From positions 1 to 31,880 of the forward strand of contig NJBP01000023.1 of assembly GCA_005223085.1 (NCBI GenBank): a stretch of DNA of 31,880 nucleotides. The letters run 5' to 3'. The notes under the pieces were generated by a model, which was given only the letters and a program-made list of their open reading frames with translations, searched no databases and was not told where the DNA came from. A program made the position numbers and the translations under genes. The stretch comes from Candidatus Aerophobetes bacterium Ae_b3b (GTDB lineage Bacteria > Aerophobota > Aerophobia > Aerophobales > AE-B3A). Below, one piece after another: positions 21,881-29,850 of this stretch (the first letter of the stretch is position 1; each line of letters opens with the position of its first letter).

Positions 21881-22573
21881 ATGACCCATTTATGGCTAGG
21901 AAGGCTCATCTGGCTAAAGTTTGTGCCGGTGATTTTGTTAATCTCGAGTTTAACCGGCTGTGTTCCCTATGTTAGACGTCGAGTTCTAGTGAGACCCCCT
22001 TTAATGGATCTTGGCCAGAAACGCGTCATCATAGGAAAATTTGGAGGAAGTGAATTAGGCATTAGTTTAGAGGCAAGACAAATTCTAATCCAGAAGCTTA
22101 AAGCAGTTGCCTTAACTCTGATAGAAAGACCCAATCTGGGAATTGAAAACCTACCCATTAAAAATGAGGAAGGAGATTTAGTTATTCTCGGTGAAGCTAC
22201 CTACTATCATGTAGATATCTATCTGGGTCCACCAGAGAGATCTTCCTCTGAGCTCTCCAACCAGATATGGTATACCTGGGCTACCCGTCAAACAACCACG
22301 GTGACAGTTAATCTTTTTCTTAAATTAGTTGATGCCAAAACCGGCAAAATTATATTGTCAAAGCAATGTGTGGGTAAGATACAGAATTGGACTTCCTTAG
22401 ATATTCCTTGGAAAGAAGAAACTGCCCCACCCCAGATTTTCCTACCCGAACCTGTAACGAGTGATGTATTTGAATATCGTCAGATTGCTATTGAAAGAGC
22501 AGTCTCTGAGTTTTGTAGTCAATTTATGCCGGTCTATAAGTGGAAATGGGAAAAAGAAGCGCTTGATGAATGA
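21881..22573 (+). CDS. Putative outer-membrane or periplasmic lipoprotein, function unknown
   Basis: The protein is 230 residues from ATG 21881. I prefer this start to the in-frame GTG 21872 because AGGGTGAG at 21869-21876 then serves as ribosome site. The signal peptide has a hydrophobic core at ~9-23 and a lipobox LTGC with lipidated Cys at residue 27. The mature part contains KRVIIGKFGG, then a predicted strand-rich region with GDLVILGEATYYHVDIYLG and NLFLKLVDAKTGKIILS. This pattern, a variable GEAT.. strand followed by D-A-K-T-G-K-I, recalls CsgG/LpoB-like or DUF799-like lipoproteins that report on an assembly. It ends with a tail rich in aromatic and charged residues. No partner gene is adjacent. 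I do not recognise a precise family. Confidence 0.65.
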   Translation: MTHLWLGRLIWLKFVPVILLISSLTGCVPYVRRRVLVRPPLMDLGQKRVIIGKFGGSELGISLEARQILIQKLKAVALTLIERPNLGIENLPIKNEEGDLVILGEATYYHVDIYLGPPERSSSELSNQIWYTWATRQTTTVTVNLFLKLVDAKTGKIILSKQCVGKIQNWTSLDIPWKEETAPPQIFLPEPVTSDVFEYRQIAIERAVSEFCSQFMPVYKWKWEKEALDE

Positions 22574-22726
22574 GAAGAAAAAAAACCAGGTTTGACTGTC
22601 CATAAGAAAGCAATCTCATCAGGTGAAGAGTGGAGAGAATTCTTTCTCCCGGATATTATAACAATAATAACCATACCATGAATAAATGTTCACTCTGAGG
22701 CTGTCAAAGAAAATTAAATTCTTTAG

Positions 22727-22855
22727 AAAGGGGGAAACTATGAAATACGCAGCGCACTCCTTAATGCGGAAAGCAGAGTTTACGGAAAAGGATCTTCATC
22801 AAGTGCCGACGCCATTGCTGAGGAAGGATTGAAGTCTTTCAAGAGCAAGGAGTGA
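22727..22855 (+). pseudogene. Possible C-terminal fragment of a lost gene
   Basis: A 42-codon frame after a TAG, ending in TGA at 22853-22855, reads RSALLNAESRVYGKG, then SADAIAEEGLKSFKSKE. Composition and the helical end look like the C-terminus of an ordinary cytoplasmic enzyme. It has no start codon with a ribosome site in this frame. I do not recognise the family. Its position just before a DeoR operon suggests a lost sugar-metabolism gene, a weak inference. Confidence 0.3.
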
Positions 22856-22864
22856 GGTGAGGGG

Positions 22865-22892
22865 TTGACAAACTGATAAGTTTTGTTATAAT
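22865..22892 (+). promoter_or_regulatory. Consensus sigma-70 promoter of the DeoR-type regulator gene
   Basis: TTGACA at 22865-22870 and TATAAT at 22887-22892 with 16-bp spacing, plus TG at the extended -10 position (TGTTATAAT). The leader to GTG 22957 is about 58 nt. It may drive the whole downstream transport operon. Confidence 0.75.
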
Positions 22893-22956
22893 ATGTTCAA
22901 TATTAGTATGATTTCCAAAAAACAATAACTCAGTTAAACATAATCACTAAAAGTAA

Positions 22957-23733
22957 GTGAAGATACTAGCAAGTGAGCGTCAACGGAAGATACTCGAAGA
23001 AATTAGAAAGAGAGGTGCGTCAACAATATCCGAGCTTAGCAAGGACTTCAGTGTTTCCGAGATGACGATAAGGAGAGACCTGGGTAGATTAGAGCAAGAA
23101 GGGCTCATAAAAAGGACGTACGGAGGTGCTTTATCCCTGGAGCTGGCAGCATTTGAGCCTACATTTCAAGAGAAAGATGTTATTAACATTGAAGAAAAAA
23201 GGAGGATCGGAGCAGCTGCTGTATCCATAGTTAACCAGGGAGATACAATTTTTCTAACTACAGGGACAACCGCTATGCAGATCGTTAGGAATCTGGTCAA
23301 ATCCAAGTCAGTCATAAATTTAACGGTTGTCACCAATTCTCTCAACAACGCGTATGAACTTTGTAAACTGGATAGTATAAGGCTGTTCGTGATCGGTGGA
23401 GAGGTAAGGAAAAGATCATATGCAATGATAATGCCTCAAATAGAGGAAAGTCTAAAAGGAATTTACATTGATAAGTTCTTTCTCGGTGTGAATGGCCTAT
23501 CTTATGAATATGGACTTACTATTCCTAATCCCTTAGAGGCTCAGCTTTGTCGCCTGGTTATCCAAAAATCCAGAGAAACTACTGTAGTTGCTGATCATAG
23601 CAAATTTGGCGAAGTAGCCTTTGCCCATATAGCGAATCTTAATGAAATAGATAAAATCATAACAAACTCCGCTGTTGATCAGAGGTACATTGACCAATTA
23701 AAGGATAAAGGCATTGAAGTTATCCTGGCGTAA
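22957..23733 (+). CDS. DeoR-family (GlpR-like) transcriptional regulator
   Basis: The 258-residue protein. The N-terminal winged helix-turn-helix is at ~6-57 and contains the family signature: ERQRKILEEI, then ISELSKDFSVSEMTIRRDLGRLEQEGLIKRTYGGA. The C-terminal DeoR sensor domain (~75-240) has GDTIFLTTGTTAMQIV, VVTNSLNN and FVIGGEVR, typical for binding a phosphorylated sugar or polyol effector. VADHSKFG near 208 is also characteristic. It likely represses the transporter operon that follows 176 bp later. Start: GTG 22957 with a poor ribosome site, consistent with low expression despite a consensus promoter. GlpR-like context is discussed under findings. Confidence 0.93.
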   Translation: MKILASERQRKILEEIRKRGASTISELSKDFSVSEMTIRRDLGRLEQEGLIKRTYGGALSLELAAFEPTFQEKDVINIEEKRRIGAAAVSIVNQGDTIFLTTGTTAMQIVRNLVKSKSVINLTVVTNSLNNAYELCKLDSIRLFVIGGEVRKRSYAMIMPQIEESLKGIYIDKFFLGVNGLSYEYGLTIPNPLEAQLCRLVIQKSRETTVVADHSKFGEVAFAHIANLNEIDKIITNSAVDQRYIDQLKDKGIEVILA

Positions 23734-23800
23734 GTTTAAGAAATCTAAGATATTAGTAATCAATAAGACTTCGCTTTGAGAGAATAAGAGCTAAAATAAG

Positions 23801-23835
23801 GCTTGGAAGGGGGTGATAAGGTAAGAAGGCCAAGC
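23801..23835 (+). promoter_or_regulatory. Structured leader with Shine-Dalgarno-like block, copy 2
   Basis: GCTTGG (23801-23806) pairs with CCAAGC (23830-23835) and encloses the block GGAAGGGGGTGATAAGGT (23805-23822; its first two bases are in the stem). The block differs from copy 1 at 10352-10369 in one base. The end of the block is 87 nt before the binding-protein ATG (86 nt in copy 1). The left stem arm differs from copy 1 at two positions, yet pairing is kept by a different right arm. GTG ATA AGG TAA inside could be a mini-ORF. Confidence 0.5.
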
Positions 23836-23909
23836 TAATTAGGAATGGAAAGAGATTTTCTAATGAAGAAGTATGAAGAAAAGTCAATTTCGATGAAAGG
23901 GAGGACCCG

Positions 23910-25331
23910 ATGTTAGGGAAAAGAGGGTTAGTTTTAATTTGTTTAGGTTTGGTGTTATTAATGGTGTTGTCATTGAACGGATTTGCTCAAGAGAAGAAAT
24001 GGTTGTTGCCTCCGGAAAAGGCGGATGTGAATTGGGCCGCATATAAGGGTACAACTCTGACTATCGGTCTGAATAAACATCCTTACACGGAGTCTTTGCG
24101 CCCACTGATACCACAATTTGAAGAGCTAACAGGAATTGAAGTCGCCTATGTTATTCTTCCAGAAGAAGAATTCTTTGAAAAGCTATTGATAGATCTCTCC
24201 AGTGGTGCCGGGTTGTTCGATATCTATATGACCTCTCCAATGTTCGAATGGCGCTACCAGTATGCGGGATGGGTCGAGGATCTGCTCCCCTATTATAACA
24301 ATCCCAAACTCACTGACAAGGAATGGTACAATAGAGAAGACTTTTTCCCTCTGGTTTTGCGAGCAAACGAATGGGATGGGACAATTGGAGGTGGTATGGG
24401 CGAAGGACGATGGAATGGCATACCAGTGATGGTAGAATTTTTTGTACAGGCTTATCGAGAAGATTTACGGAAAAAATGGGGGTTGATTGTTCCCAAGGAC
24501 TATCCTGAGTGGTACGATGTAGTCACCAAAGCAGACGAACAGGGAGGAGCTGATTTCTTCGGTATTGTTGAGAGAGGTATCAGAAGTTGGTCTACCGTAC
24601 ACTCTGGGTATTACACTGGGTTCAACTCATGGGGGCAGAAGGAGCTTACCAAAGACCTCTACGCATCTATCGATACTCCTAAGGCTATTGAGTTTACCAA
24701 GATATGGGTTAAGGCTCTTCAGGATGCTGGAGTACCAGGATGGCCTACCTATACTTGGTATGACGGAATGGAGAGTTACGCTGCCGGGCGAATTTACATG
24801 TATAATGATTGTGACTTTTTTGCTGCCACTTACGAGAACCCGGCTAAGTCAACAATAGCAGGCAAGTCTGGCTATGCGTTGCCTCCAGCAGGCCCTGATG
24901 GTAGAATCGCTTCCAATCTGTGGACCTGGGCTTTGGGTATGAGTGCCTTGTCCCGGCATAAAGAAGCTGCTTGGTTGTTTCTCCAATGGGCAACTTCATA
25001 CCATAGCATGATTGATGCTACAGTAAAACACGACAATTTCAACCCCACTAGAAAGTCGATATGGGAACACCCGGATGTAGCTAATATGGTCAAAAATTGG
25101 GGAGCTTATCCTGGTCAATATGCCGAAAATGTCAATCTCATGCTTACCAAGTATGGAGATATTAGATGGACTCCTAATCCTGATGTGACTGCCGTTGGAG
25201 ATATATGGTGCGATGCTCTTCATGAGGCGTACGCTCGCCAAAAAACTGTAGAACAAGCACTTAAAGATTCCACCAGAGGAATTAACCGAGTAATGAGAAA
25301 ATGGCGCATCGCTCTGGGTATTGAGAAATAA
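23910..25331 (+). CDS. CUT1 ABC transporter, extracellular solute-binding protein (second system)
   Basis: The 473-residue protein has a Sec signal peptide: KR at 4-5, hydrophobic 7-22, likely cut after GFA26. There is no lipobox. The mature region follows the family-1 pattern: TIGLNKHPYTESLRPLIPQFEELTGIEVAYVILPEEEFFEKLLIDLSSG (~50-100), FDIYMTSPMFEW, and a ligand region rich in Trp and Tyr such as YTWYDGMESYAAGRIYMYND. Start: ATG 23910 with GGGAGGA. The set DeoR regulator - binding protein - two permeases - two ATPases - polyol-type dehydrogenases points to a polyol, glycerol or sugar-alcohol ligand; this is inference. A strong hairpin follows the gene. Confidence 0.9.
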   Translation: MLGKRGLVLICLGLVLLMVLSLNGFAQEKKWLLPPEKADVNWAAYKGTTLTIGLNKHPYTESLRPLIPQFEELTGIEVAYVILPEEEFFEKLLIDLSSGAGLFDIYMTSPMFEWRYQYAGWVEDLLPYYNNPKLTDKEWYNREDFFPLVLRANEWDGTIGGGMGEGRWNGIPVMVEFFVQAYREDLRKKWGLIVPKDYPEWYDVVTKADEQGGADFFGIVERGIRSWSTVHSGYYTGFNSWGQKELTKDLYASIDTPKAIEFTKIWVKALQDAGVPGWPTYTWYDGMESYAAGRIYMYNDCDFFAATYENPAKSTIAGKSGYALPPAGPDGRIASNLWTWALGMSALSRHKEAAWLFLQWATSYHSMIDATVKHDNFNPTRKSIWEHPDVANMVKNWGAYPGQYAENVNLMLTKYGDIRWTPNPDVTAVGDIWCDALHEAYARQKTVEQALKDSTRGINRVMRKWRIALGIEK

Positions 25332-25351
25332 TGGACATCTGTTAAGGTGAA

Positions 25352-25390
25352 GAAAGACTCCCCTTCTTTTTCCCAGGAGGGGAGTCTTTC
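25352..25390 (+). terminator. Strong intergenic hairpin between binding protein and permeases
   Basis: GAAAGACTCCCC (25352-25363) and GGGGAGTCTTTC (25379-25390) form a perfect 12-bp stem with a 15-nt loop. No T-run follows on the plus strand. It is more likely an mRNA-stabilising or partial-attenuation element that raises binding-protein level over permease level, as known for malE-malF, than a full terminator. The permease ATG is 27 bp on. Confidence 0.65.
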
Positions 25391-25417
25391 GCAACAAAAA
25401 ATTAGGGGACATTTAGA

Positions 25418-26398
25418 ATGCACAAGAACAAAAATAATGGGCATACAGAAGTATCTATCTTTTTTCCTGAAGCAGTAGCCAAGATTGGAAGTTGTCTGGT
25501 TAGAGCAAAAAGAAGGATAGTTACGCGCAAAACTATTCCTTACCTTTTATACTTTCCTGCTTTCATAGCCACAGTAGGTATTTTGTATCCTTTCTTCCGC
25601 TCAGTTGTTTTAAGTTTTTATGAGTATAACCCTACATACGGACCAGCTTATTTTATCGGAGTACAAAACTATATTGATCTTTTCCAGGGAGTAACGTCTC
25701 CCTCTTTCTGGCTTTCTCTGAGGGTTACTCTGATATATGCTTTCGCCAATATATCAATACAACTTATTCTTGGTTTAGGAATAGCGCTTCTTTTAGTCAG
25801 AACCTTTGCTGGTTACCGAATAGTGCGTGCTGTTGTTTTGTTTCCCTTTATGATTCCTCCTATTATAGAAGCCATGATGTGGAAACTAATGTACGAACCG
25901 GTGACAGGCATTATAAATTATATTGGTTCATTTCTGGGGATGCCAAGGATAGGGTGGCTTGGGGACGCTGCTTGGGCTCTCCCTTCAGTAATCGTAATAG
26001 ATGTGCATAATTTTACCCCGTTTGTTGCTATCATACTTTTAGCAGGTCTGCAGTCCCTACCCAAACGACCCTTTGAGGCTGCTCAAGTTGATGGTGCATC
26101 ATCCTGGTTCATACTTAAAAATTTAACTTTCCCTCTTCTTAAACCGGTATTATATGTGGTGTTACTTTTTAGAATGATCGAGTCTTTAATAATGTTCGAT
26201 ATGATTTATGCAGCAACCCATGGGGGACCGGCAAATGCTACTATGAGCATTCATGTTAATGCTTATTATCATGGTATGAGATGGACAATGTTTGGTACTT
26301 CTTTTGCTTTTTTAGTCATCCTATGGGCAATGGTGTTCTCAGGTAGCTTCTTCATAATAAGAGCCTGGAGGAAAGCCTTAGAAGCAAGGATGGTCTAG
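25418..26398 (+). CDS. CUT1 ABC permease, MalF-type (second system)
   Basis: The 326-residue inner-membrane protein has a long cytoplasmic N-terminus of ~38 residues, then six hydrophobic segments (~40-65, 103-128, 138-158, 186-212, 240-262, 292-315). The EAA loop is RPFEAAQVDGASSWFILKNLTFPLLKP (~217-243). ATHGGPANATM corresponds to the T-x-GGP motif of MalF/UgpA-type subunits. Start: ATG 25418 with GGGGA upstream, after the 12-bp hairpin. It is separated from the MalG-type gene by 26 bp and clearly belongs to one operon with the binding protein. Confidence 0.92.
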   Translation: MHKNKNNGHTEVSIFFPEAVAKIGSCLVRAKRRIVTRKTIPYLLYFPAFIATVGILYPFFRSVVLSFYEYNPTYGPAYFIGVQNYIDLFQGVTSPSFWLSLRVTLIYAFANISIQLILGLGIALLLVRTFAGYRIVRAVVLFPFMIPPIIEAMMWKLMYEPVTGIINYIGSFLGMPRIGWLGDAAWALPSVIVIDVHNFTPFVAIILLAGLQSLPKRPFEAAQVDGASSWFILKNLTFPLLKPVLYVVLLFRMIESLIMFDMIYAATHGGPANATMSIHVNAYYHGMRWTMFGTSFAFLVILWAMVFSGSFFIIRAWRKALEARMV

Positions 26399-26424
26399 GC
26401 TCATAACATTAGGCGAGGGATAAA

Positions 26425-27279
26425 ATGTCACGAAACAAAAAGATACTTTACACAATAGCCATTGTTATTGTAATGATCTGGACTTGCTTTCCCATAGGAT
26501 GGATGGTTCTAACTTCTCTCAAGTCTCCTCCGGATGTATATGCCTACCCTCCCAAAATCATCTTTAAGCCGATCCTTGACAACTGGCTCAACGTTCTCCT
26601 GGGCCAAGAATGGACAGGAACCGCCTATATTACAGTCCATACCGATATCCCTCGCTACTTTATGAATAGTTTTCTGATTGCCTGCGGAGCCACCCTTATT
26701 GCTTTCTTGTTGGGGTTACCAGCTGCTTATTCTTTAGCCAGATATAAGTTTTTTGGCAAGGAAAATTTTGCTTTCACTCTGCTCAGCTTTAGATTTGCTC
26801 CCGGGTTAATTGTAATATTTGGAATATACCAACTTTACCAAAGGACTGGGTTGTTTGATACACATTTTGGGGTGATGGCAGTCCATCAACTTCTTCTATT
26901 ACCCTTTGTGGTGTGGATGATGCGAAGTTATATTGCAGCGATACCGATAGATATTGAGCGTGCTGCCCGAGTAGATGGTTATTCCTGGTTGGGGGTGTTT
27001 ACCAAAGTCACTTTACCTTTACTTAAACCAGCTTTAGCTGCATCGGCAGTAATAGCTTTTATATACTCCTGGAACGAATTTCTCTTAGGATATGTGGTCA
27101 CCGGACCCAATGCAAGACCTATGACGCCCGCCCTATTGGGTTTTATCTCTTATGAAAGAGTTCTTTGGGGACAAATGGCAGCCGCAGCAGTATTAGGCAT
27201 GCTGCCAAGCATTGTCCTTTCCCTTTTTGTGCAGCGCTACGTGGTGGCCGGATTGAGTTTTGGGGCAGTCAAAGGATAA
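26425..27279 (+). CDS. CUT1 ABC permease, MalG-type (second system)
   Basis: The 284-residue membrane partner. It has an N-terminal helix (~7-29), then LTSLKSPPDVYAYPP, typical of MalG-type proteins. The EAA loop is DIERAARVDGYSWLGVFTKVTLPLLKP (~174-200) and YSWNEFLLG is at ~212-220. The end, YVVAGLSFGAVKG, is the complete family C-terminus. Start: ATG 26425 after AGGCGAGGGA. It lies 23 bp before the first ATPase gene. Confidence 0.93.
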   Translation: MSRNKKILYTIAIVIVMIWTCFPIGWMVLTSLKSPPDVYAYPPKIIFKPILDNWLNVLLGQEWTGTAYITVHTDIPRYFMNSFLIACGATLIAFLLGLPAAYSLARYKFFGKENFAFTLLSFRFAPGLIVIFGIYQLYQRTGLFDTHFGVMAVHQLLLLPFVVWMMRSYIAAIPIDIERAARVDGYSWLGVFTKVTLPLLKPALAASAVIAFIYSWNEFLLGYVVTGPNARPMTPALLGFISYERVLWGQMAAAAVLGMLPSIVLSLFVQRYVVAGLSFGAVKG

Positions 27280-27302
27280 TTAAAATTTAATGGGGTATTT
27301 GG

Positions 27303-28427
27303 ATGGCTTACTTAGAAATAAGAAATCTCACTAAAGAATATGGTAAAGTTAAAGCTCTGGATGGTTTTACGCTGGAGGTAGAACATAATGAATTGGTGGT
27401 CATTTTGGGTCAGCCTGGAGCAGGCAAAACTACCCTTCTGATGACTCTCGCCGGATTGGAACCTTTCACTCAAGGAGAAATAATCCTCGATGATGAGGAT
27501 ATTGTAGATAAACCCACCGAATTGCGTGATATAGCCATGGTTTTTGAAACTTACGCTCTTTATCCCCATCTCACAGTAGGGGAAAATATAACCTTTTCCT
27601 TTTATTCTTATCGGGCGAAGAGAGCTGGTTTAAGCAAAGAGAAAATTACTGAAAGAGTCAAGAGAATAACAGAGATGCTTGAAATAAGCGATCTTTTAAA
27701 AAGGTATCCTCGGGAGTTGAGTGGAGGGCAAATGCAGCGGGTATCGCTGGCAAGAGCTCTTGTTCGTAGTCCGAAATTACTTCTACTCGATGAGCCTATC
27801 GCTCATCTCGATGCAAAACTGCGACATAGACTAAGACCTGAGCTACGCCGTCTGCAAAAACAAACAGGGGTAGCTACTTTATATACTACTACCGATTACA
27901 TGGAAGCTTTTGGAATAGCTGACAAGATCCTCGTTCTGCATGAAGGAGTTAGTTTACAGATAGGGACAAAAGAAGATATATGGAATAAGCCAGCTCACCG
28001 TATTATAGGAAATCTCCTCGGTGTACCTTCAATGAATATCATCCCCGGAGGTAGACCAAAGATAATGAACGGTAAGATGAATATATTTACTGAGGATGGT
28101 CTCCAAATACCGGTAGACAAAGAACAACAGACTAGAATCCAAGAGAAAAGTATAGAAAAAATAGACATAGGTATTCATCCAAGCGATATACGTCCCGTAG
28201 GAGGCGGCGAGTATAAACCTGTTCTGAGAGGGGAAATATACGTTTACGAACCCTTAGGAATAAAAGGTGCTCTCTCAGTCAAAGTTAATAAAAGGATTAT
28301 ACGAGTTCAAACACCGGCCAGGTATGAACAAAGAAAGGTAGGAGAGAAGATTGATTTATACTTTAAGGAAACTGATACCCACCTGTTTGATTCGAAAAGT
28401 GGATTAAATATCCTGTTTATGAGGTAA
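27303..28427 (+). CDS. ABC transporter ATPase with degenerate H-loop and Q-loop (GlpS-like)
   Basis: The 374-residue protein has a nucleotide-binding domain (~1-235) plus a C-terminal TOBE/OB region (~236-374), the CUT1 MalK layout. Walker A is GQPGAGKTT (36-44), the signature LSGGQ is at 139-143 and Walker B is LLLLDEP (D163, E164). Two usually invariant residues are changed. The Q-loop Gln is E82 (MVFETYALYP). The H-loop His is Thr at 197 (YTTTDYMEA instead of YVTHDQ). The second ATPase keeps its H-loop. Rhizobial GlpS, as I remember it, also carries a Thr-type H-loop, so a GlpS/GlpT-like heterodimer is likely. Start: ATG 27303, weak ribosome site. Confidence 0.9.
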   Translation: MAYLEIRNLTKEYGKVKALDGFTLEVEHNELVVILGQPGAGKTTLLMTLAGLEPFTQGEIILDDEDIVDKPTELRDIAMVFETYALYPHLTVGENITFSFYSYRAKRAGLSKEKITERVKRITEMLEISDLLKRYPRELSGGQMQRVSLARALVRSPKLLLLDEPIAHLDAKLRHRLRPELRRLQKQTGVATLYTTTDYMEAFGIADKILVLHEGVSLQIGTKEDIWNKPAHRIIGNLLGVPSMNIIPGGRPKIMNGKMNIFTEDGLQIPVDKEQQTRIQEKSIEKIDIGIHPSDIRPVGGGEYKPVLRGEIYVYEPLGIKGALSVKVNKRIIRVQTPARYEQRKVGEKIDLYFKETDTHLFDSKSGLNILFMR

Positions 28428-28440
28428 AGAGGGCAACGCA

Positions 28441-29553
28441 ATGGAGAAATTGCGACTGGAAAAAGTGTGGAAATATTATGGAAAGGTTGAGGCGGTAAAG
28501 GAGTTGAATTTATCCTGTGAAGAAGGAGAAATTTTAGTTTTGCTTGGTCCGTCGGGTTGTGGGAAAACATCGACTCTTCGTATGGTTGCTGGTTTAGAGA
28601 AGGTTTCGCGAGGAGACATCTGCCTAAACGGGGAAAACATTACCCACTTCCCACCTCAAAAAAGAAATGTTGCCATGGCCTTTGAAGATTATGCGCTATA
28701 TCCACCTCTGACTGTTTCTGAAAATATCTCTTTCCCTTTGAGGGTAAAAAAGCTTTCAAAAAGAGACATAAACAAAAAGGTTAAGAGAGTGGCTGAAGTA
28801 TTGAGAATCGATGATGTTTTAGGTAAACTCCCAACGCAATTAAGTGGCGGTCAACAACAGCGGGTTTCATTGGCAAGAGCGTTGGTAAAAGAGGAGGCAA
28901 CTCTTTCACTTATGGATGAGCCAATCTCTCATTTAGATGCCAGGCTCAGAAATGAGATCCGAACAGAAATCAAGCGATTACACGAGGAAACTGGTCAAAC
29001 CATAATTTATGTTACCCATGACCAGATGGAAGCAATGGCCTTGGGTGATAAAGTCGCCGTAATGAATTTAGGCATACTCCAGCAGTTAGGCTCTCCTGAG
29101 GAACTTTACGATAGTCCGGCGAATTTATTTGTAGCGAGCTTTATCGGTGAGCCTCCTATGAATTTTATCGAATGCGGAATAGAAAAAAAGGGTAGTAGGC
29201 AATATTTAAAAAGCTCTTTCACGGAAATAGAAATTCCTCCAGAAATAGTGAATTTATTGGAAAAGGAGCAAAATCAGGATATTATCCTGGGTATCCGGCC
29301 CGGAGATTTTCTGCTAGGTAAAATAGATAAACCTGAGTTTGCTCATATCGATGGAAAGGTATATTTTGTGGAATTTATCGGTGATATGACACTTATACAC
29401 ATGAAGGTTCAGCAAGACCGTTTCATTATAGCGGTGCTGACCGAGATCCGAATAGAAGAAAACGAAAACCTGACCGTAAGTTTTCCCCTGCAAAGCATTC
29501 ACGTATTCCATAAGCAAACGGAACGGGCTATGGGTAATCTGGGAAAGTTTTGA
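28441..29553 (+). CDS. ABC transporter ATPase with intact H-loop (GlpT/MalK-like)
   Basis: The 370-residue protein has the same MalK-type layout as its neighbour. Walker A is GPSGCGKTS (36-44), the signature LSGGQQQ is at 134-140, Walker B is LSLMDEP (D159, E160) and the H-loop is YVTHDQ with H193 intact. The Q-loop position is again Glu (E82 in MAFEDYALYP). The C-terminal TOBE region contains LGIRPGDF (~288). Start: ATG 28441, 13 bp after the first ATPase. Two non-identical ATPases in one CUT1 operon imply a heterodimer with one full and one impaired catalytic site. Confidence 0.92.
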   Translation: MEKLRLEKVWKYYGKVEAVKELNLSCEEGEILVLLGPSGCGKTSTLRMVAGLEKVSRGDICLNGENITHFPPQKRNVAMAFEDYALYPPLTVSENISFPLRVKKLSKRDINKKVKRVAEVLRIDDVLGKLPTQLSGGQQQRVSLARALVKEEATLSLMDEPISHLDARLRNEIRTEIKRLHEETGQTIIYVTHDQMEAMALGDKVAVMNLGILQQLGSPEELYDSPANLFVASFIGEPPMNFIECGIEKKGSRQYLKSSFTEIEIPPEIVNLLEKEQNQDIILGIRPGDFLLGKIDKPEFAHIDGKVYFVEFIGDMTLIHMKVQQDRFIIAVLTEIRIEENENLTVSFPLQSIHVFHKQTERAMGNLGKF

Positions 29554-29588
29554 ACAAAGAAGGATTCCTGGCCGGCAGAGTGTAGGTA

Positions 29589-29604
29589 CTACTCTTTAGA
29601 GTAG
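29589..29604. repeat. Short perfect hairpin after the transporter operon
   Basis: CTACTCT (29589-29595) and AGAGTAG (29598-29604) with loop TT, 35 bp after the second ATPase stop. No T-run follows. The TT-loop design matches the hairpins at 29758-29790. Confidence 0.45.
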
Positions 29605-29750
29605 GAAGATGTTAGAGCTATGTGGTGATACCCTCCCCAAAAATTATCCCTCTTTTTCAATTAGAGACAAAGATCTGAGTCAGTTTTTTAAGAAGATAGA
29701 AAGAAGCCTGTAAATGCTCAGTAAACGCCGGGTCACATTGAATTTTCAGG

Positions 29751-29796
29751 GTAGCCGCACCCTTTAGGGTGCGCAGGCTAAAGCCTGCGATTACCA
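29751..29796. repeat. Cloverleaf-type REP element (two hairpins within an outer stem)
   Basis: GCACCCT-TT-AGGGTGC (29758-29773) is followed at once by GCAGGCT-AA-AGCCTGC (29774-29789, extended by the pair C29773-G29790). GGTA (29751-29754) and TACC (29793-29796) can close the structure as an outer stem. Such compact tandem palindromes are typical of REP/BIME-type repeats and may also insulate the transporter operon from the dehydrogenase gene. Confidence 0.7.
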
Positions 29797-29850
29797 AAAA
29801 TGACGGGGTTCACTGAATACTTACGTTAGGTGATTGGAAGAGGTGTTAAA

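Larger units (their letters stand above)
22574..22956 (+). other. 383-bp gap with gene debris and the DeoR promoter
   Basis: It contains a hairpin GGAGAGA/TTTCTCC at 22632-22649 without a T-run, a coding-like fragment at 22727-22855 and the promoter at 22865-22892. A 30-codon frame with a good ribosome site (ATG 22740) overlaps the fragment in another frame; its product resembles nothing I know. Confidence 0.45.

Noticed and set aside
21587-21889. A 100-codon minus-strand frame over the lipoprotein promoter
   Set aside because: It is read out of REP-like repeats and the promoter itself and has no protein-family features. The same holds for the minus frames over 7848-8253.
2692-22680. Long open in-frame stretches after TGA stops at 2694, 13517 and 22573, suggesting TGA read-through or recoding
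   Set aside because: Other TGA-ended genes (9334, 12717) have no such extension, the TAA-ended gene at 25331 has an even longer one, and the proteins are complete at their normal family ends. Chance or decayed sequence explains it.
25400-25417. Possible third copy of the 55-bp repeat (TTAGGGGACATTT)
   Set aside because: Only about a dozen bases are similar and the flanks do not match, so this is within chance and also serves as an ordinary ribosome-site region.
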